A stretch of 64,000 bases of DNA from Actinomycetospora straminea. Lineage in GTDB: Bacteria > Actinomycetota > Actinomycetes > Mycobacteriales > Pseudonocardiaceae. The notes under the pieces are model-generated. The model did no database searches. It had not been told where the DNA came from and saw only the letters and a program-made list of their open reading frames with translations. The stretch covers positions 248,001 to 312,000 of the forward strand of contig NZ_JAQZAN010000003.1 of assembly GCF_028737255.1 (NCBI RefSeq), in the 5' to 3' direction. A program made the translations under genes and the position numbers. Of this stretch, positions 59,850-64,000 are shown in pieces (position 1 is the stretch's first letter; each line of letters opens with the position of its first letter).

Positions 59850-60191
59850 GTGACCATCCTGGTGGCCGTCACGGACGACGGTCCGGGCACGGCGGCGCTC
59901 GAGGAGGCCGTGCGCGAGGGCGCGCGGCGCGACACCGGCGTCGTGGCCCTCAACCTGCGCGCCGGCCCGCTCGAGCCCCCCGACGCGCCCGGCGTCACCG
60001 TCGTCGACCGCCTGCTCGGCGTCGAGGACGGCGACGCGGTGCTCGAGCGCCTCGAGGCCGACGCCGACATCGACCTGCTGGTCATCGGCGTCCGCCGCCG
60101 CAGCCCGGTGGGCAAGGCGCTGCTGGGCGACGTCGCCCAGCGCCTGCTGCTCGAGGCCGCGGTGCCCGTGCTGGCGGTCAAGGAGTCCTAG
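59850..60191 (+). CDS. Universal stress protein (single UspA domain)
   Basis: 113 aa, a short Usp: VTILVAVTDDGPGTAALEEAVREGARRDTGVVALNL, the middle with DLLVIGVRRRSPVGKALLGDVAQRLLLEAAVPVLAV. The closing G-x2-G-like nucleotide loop is GVRRRSPVGKALLG. Role in stress adaptation; the ligand is probably a nucleotide. GTG 59850 has a TACGCT -10 (59837-59842) 7 nt upstream, so it is leaderless; residues before it (from 59721) derive from promoter DNA. A repeat hairpin follows 15 nt after the stop. Confidence 0.87.
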   Translation: MTILVAVTDDGPGTAALEEAVREGARRDTGVVALNLRAGPLEPPDAPGVTVVDRLLGVEDGDAVLERLEADADIDLLVIGVRRRSPVGKALLGDVAQRLLLEAAVPVLAVKES

Positions 60192-60206
60192 GACGACCGT
60201 GTCGAG

Positions 60207-60255
60207 GGTTACTGGCTGGTATCGCTCTCCTCGCGAGCGATACCAGCCAGTAACC
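60207..60255. repeat. Palindromic repeat element, copy 2
   Basis: 21-nt arms (60207-60227 and 60235-60255) pair perfectly around a 7-nt loop. The arm is the same as in copy 1 at 45212-45266 except for one base in its left arm. It stands between two co-oriented genes, after the stress-protein stop. Confidence 0.88.
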
Positions 60256-61431
60256 GTCGCGCCGCCCGGTCGACCGGCGGCGCTCCGGTGCCGCACGATC
60301 ACCCCGTGCGCTCCCCGACGCTCCGCCTCACCGTCGCCGGCGCCGCCGTCATCGCCGTCGCCTACGGGATGGGCCGGTACGCGTTCGGCCTGACGCTGCC
60401 GTCGCTGCGGGCGGACCCGGCGCTCTCGACCGGCGGGCTGGACGACGCGGTCCTCGGGGTCATCGCCTCCGGCTCCTTCTTCGGCTACCTCGCGGGCCTG
60501 CTCCTGGCCCCCGTCGTCGGCCGCCGCTGGGGACCCCGGGCGCCGACGACGGTCGGGAACGCCTGCGGGCTGGTCGGTGGGGCGCTGGCGGCGGCCGCGA
60601 CGTCGCCGGTGGTGCTCGCGGTGGGCGTGGTGCTCGCCGGCAGCGCCGCGGGGTGGGTGTGGGCGGCGTACTCCGACCTCGCCGCCGTGGTCGTCGACCC
60701 GCCCGCGCGCCCGCGGACGCTCGCGGTCATCAGCACCGGGACCAGCGCGGGGCTCGTCGTGTCGGCGGTCGTCGGGCTCGCGGTGCTCGGCGTGCCGGGC
60801 TGGCGTCTGGTGTGGGTGGCGATCGGCCTCGCGTCCCTGGCGGTGGGCCTGCTCAACCTGCGCTGGACACCCCGGGTGCCGCCGACGCCGCGGAGCCGGA
60901 CCGGGCGGCTCGCGCTGCGCGGGCTCACGGTGCCGATCGTCTACGCCGTCGCCTTCCACGTCGGCGTCACGACCTTCCTCACCTGGGCCGCCGACATGCT
61001 GCGTCGTGCGGCCCTCGCCCCGGGCTGGGCGCCGACGATGTACGGGCTGATCGGGATGGTGGGGCTGGTCGGCCTGGGCGTCGGCGGCTGGTGCGCGCGC
61101 TTCGGCACCGTCCGCGTCGCCGCGGCCTGCCTGCTCTTCCTCGGCGCCTCGCTGGTCATCCTCGGCGCCGGGGCGGGCTCGGGGGTCGTCGCGCTGGTGG
61201 CGGCGACGTTCTACGCGCCCGGGATCATGGGCGGGGCCGCCGTGCTCGCGGTGTGGACCGCCGAGATCGCCCCCGAGCGCGCGGGCGAGGCGCTGACCGT
61301 GGTCGTCGCCGTCGGGGCGGTCGCGGCCGTCGTGGCGCCGACGATCGTGGGCCTGCTCCTCGGCGCCGTCAGCCTGGCCGCGATCCTCGTCGGGCTGGCC
61401 GTGCTCCTGGTCCTGACGGCCGCCTACCTCG

Positions 61432-62111
<680 letters not shown>

Positions 62112-62115
<4 letters not shown>

Positions 62116-64000
62116 CGGGACACCGCGGCATCGGGACGGGCCCCGCGGCGCTCCGTCTCCCAGGGCACCGGCGCGGCCGGCAGCGCCAGCACCATCGTCA
62201 GCCCGCCACCGGGGGTGTCCTCGGCGTCGAGCGTGCCGCCCATCGCCTCGGCGAAGCCGCGGGCGACGTGCAGGCCCAGCCCGACGCCGTTGGCGCGCCG
62301 CCGGTCACCGAGCTGCTGGAACGGGGTGAACAGGCCGTCGCGCTGCTTGTGCGGCACGCCGGGCCCCCTGTCGACCACGCGCAGCTCGACGCGGTCGGCG
62401 TACGCGCTCGCGCGCACCGCCACGGCGGACCCGCCACCGTGGCGCAGGGCGTTGTCGACGAGGTTCGCGACGATCCGCTCGGCGAGTCCGGCGTCGGCGA
62501 GCACGTCGGGCAGGTCCTCGGCGACCTCCACCGCCACCCGCTGGGCGTCGGCCGGCGTCACCCCGGCGAGCGCCGCGGCCACCACCTCGTCGAGCCCCAC
62601 CGGCTCGGTGATCGGTGTGACCGCCCCGGTCGCGAGGCGCGACGAGTCGAGCAGGTTGTCGACGAGCCCCGTGAGGCGGTCGGCGGACTCCTCGACGGTG
62701 GCCAGCAGCTCCTGGCGGTCCGCGGTGGACATGCGCAGGGTCGGGTCGCGCAGGCTGCCCGCGGCCGCCTTGATCGCGGTGAGCGGGGTGCGCAGGTCGT
62801 GCCCCACGGCGGAGAGCAGCGCGGTGCGCAGATCGGCGGAGTCGGCGCGGCGCTGCGCGTCGGTGGCCTGGGCGGCCATCCGGCGGTTGCGCAGGGCGAG
62901 CAGCGCCTGGCCGCTCACCGCGGAGAACAGAGCACGCTCGCTGGCGGTCAGGCTCCGGCCGGTGGCGACGAGGTGCACGCCCTCGTCGATCTCGACGTCG
63001 GCGTCGGCGTCGGCGGGCTTCGCGCACGGGGTGCCGCCGGTGCAGGCCGTGACCTCCCAGCCGGTGCCCGCCGCCCGCTCGAGCAGCGCCACCGTCTCGA
63101 GGCCGAACGCCTCGCGCACGCGTTCGAGCAACTTGGGCAGCGGGTCGGAGCGGGAGAGCACGACACGGGCGAACGAGGCGAGCAGGGTCGCTTCGGTGCG
63201 CGCCGACGCGGCCTGGGCGGCGCGCCGGTCGGCCCGGTCGACGACGGCCGCGACGAGCAGCGCGACCACGACCATGGCCACGATGGCGAATGCGTTCTCG
63301 GGCTCGGCGACGGTCAGCGTGTAGAGCGGTGGGGTGAGGAAGACGTTGAGCAGCAGCCCGCCACCGATCGCGGCGACCAGTGCCGGTGCCAGCCCGCCGA
63401 TCATGGCCGTCACCACCGTGGCCAGGAAGAACAGCACCACGTCGGTGGACAGGTCGACCGATTCGCGCAGGAGTACCCCGACCAGCGTCGCCAGCACCGG
63501 CAGCAGCACGGCCGCGGGCCAGCCGTAGCGGTGTCGGCGGGCGGGCAGCGAGAGGCGCGGGCGACGCCGTCGCGCCTCACCGGCCTCGGCGTGGCTCACG
63601 AGGTGGACGTCGATCGAGCCGGACTCGGCGATGGTGGCGGCGCCGATCCCGGGGTCGAGCAGCCGGGCCCACCGCGAGCGCCTCGACGTCCCCAGCACCA
63701 GCTGTGTGGCGTTGGCGGTGCGGGCGAACTCGAGCAGCGCGGCAGGAACGTCGTCGCCGACCACGGTGTGGAACGAGGCACCGACGTCCTCGGCGAGCCG
63801 GCGGAGCTGCGGCCCGTCCGCGCGCGGTTCGGTCCCGGCGAGGCCATCGCTGCGCAGGACGTGCACGCACAGCAGGTCCGCCGACCCCGCGCGGCGGGCG
63901 ATGCGGGACGCACGGCGCAGGACCGTCGCGCTCTCCGGGCCACCGGTGACCGCGACGACCACCCGCTCGCGCGCCTCCCAGACCTCCGAGATGGCCTCTT
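62112..64000 (-). CDS. kdpD: KdpD sensor histidine kinase (5' end outside window)
   Basis: The C-terminal part of about 629 aa is visible; the N-terminal KdpD domain lies beyond the right edge. In order: the end of the KdpD/Usp region (EARERVVVAVTGGPESATVLRR..., VLGTSRRSRWARLLDPGIGAATI), the four-helix DUF4118 membrane domain (WPAAVLLPVLATLVGVLL to LLLNVFLTPPLYTLTVAEPENAFAIVAMVVVALLVAAVV), a GAF-like region, and the kinase core. The core has SAVGHDLRTPLTAIKAAAGSL (phosphorylated His), NLVDNALRHGGG (N box), VVDRGPGVP (G1) and GVGLGLHVARGFAEAMGG (G2). Membrane sensor of potassium or turgor. Confidence 0.95.

Overview
The window is a very GC-rich, gene-dense actinobacterial chromosome segment. 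Almost every codon ends in G or C, GTG starts are abundant, and many genes overlap by GTGA or ATGA. The enzymes point to the mycothiol-using Actinomycetia, and to Pseudonocardiales (Pseudonocardia/Actinomycetospora-like) more than Streptomyces. The evidence is a mycothiol-dependent formaldehyde dehydrogenase, SepH, a BldM-like regulator, dodecin, two citrate synthases and two NDH-2 enzymes. The block rRNA methyltransferase - DUF2537 - sepH - serC - citA at 12.0-17.2 kb has the same order and strands as Rv0881-Rv0884c plus Rv0889c of Mycobacterium tuberculosis. This is ordinary core chromosome. I found no insertion sequence, prophage, CRISPR array, tRNA or rRNA.

Layout. 0-8.2 kb: end of an unknown gene, sfnG (sulfur from dimethyl sulfone), a SnoaL-like protein, a giant LuxR-type ATPase regulator, an ArsR-VOC pair, an acyl-CoA ligase-SnoaL pair, and dodecin. 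8.2-26 kb: an MFS permease, a GCS2-family ligase, a bifunctional nuclease, the conserved division/serine/citrate block, pdxH, an MFS/NDH-2 pair with overlapping tails, mutarotase and sugar kinase, gltA and photolyase. 26-32.7 kb (minus strand): an orphan betaine-type binding protein, an ABC exporter, and an operon of mscR, a metallo-beta-lactamase hydrolase and a double GGCT protein, i.e. mycothiol-dependent formaldehyde detoxification plus an unknown partner. 33-37.6 kb: a thiolase, a PHA-synthase-like alpha/beta protein, an acetoacetyl-CoA-reductase-like SDR and an esterase, which together look like a polyhydroxybutyrate pathway. 37.8-48.9 kb: cell-wall and stress genes (a transglycosylase-like protein, a PRC-barrel protein, glutamate racemase), a reductase-like SDR, a second NDH-2, aroQ, the BldM-like regulator, an aldolase, a WYL regulator and a VIT-type iron/manganese transporter. 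49-64 kb: an iron-box/hairpin module with no recognisable gene, idi, a double SnoaL protein, AraC-VOC, a desaturase/reductase/ferredoxin fusion, a TetR-controlled multidrug exporter, a CRP-like regulator, two further MFS permeases, a universal stress protein, and kdpE-kdpD (cut by the window end).

Regulation visible in the DNA. Many monocistronic genes have a -10-like hexamer 6-8 nt before a GTG start, which suggests leaderless mRNAs (5064, 12022, 18101, 20981, 37853, 46500, 56442, 59850, 60306). Strong intrinsic hairpins, mostly without T tracts, follow many genes. One hairpin sequence (21-bp arms) occurs twice, 15 kb apart. Operator-like palindromes stand before the arsR, VIT, tetR/MFS, desaturase/ABM and MHS-permease genes. 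The items most worth a second look are the iron box followed at once by a terminator (candidate iron-regulated small RNA), the BldM-like regulator with a dead phosphorylation site, the apparent CTG start of the double GGCT protein, the leaderless 8-codon uORF before an MFS gene, and the self-contained desaturase-reductase fusion.
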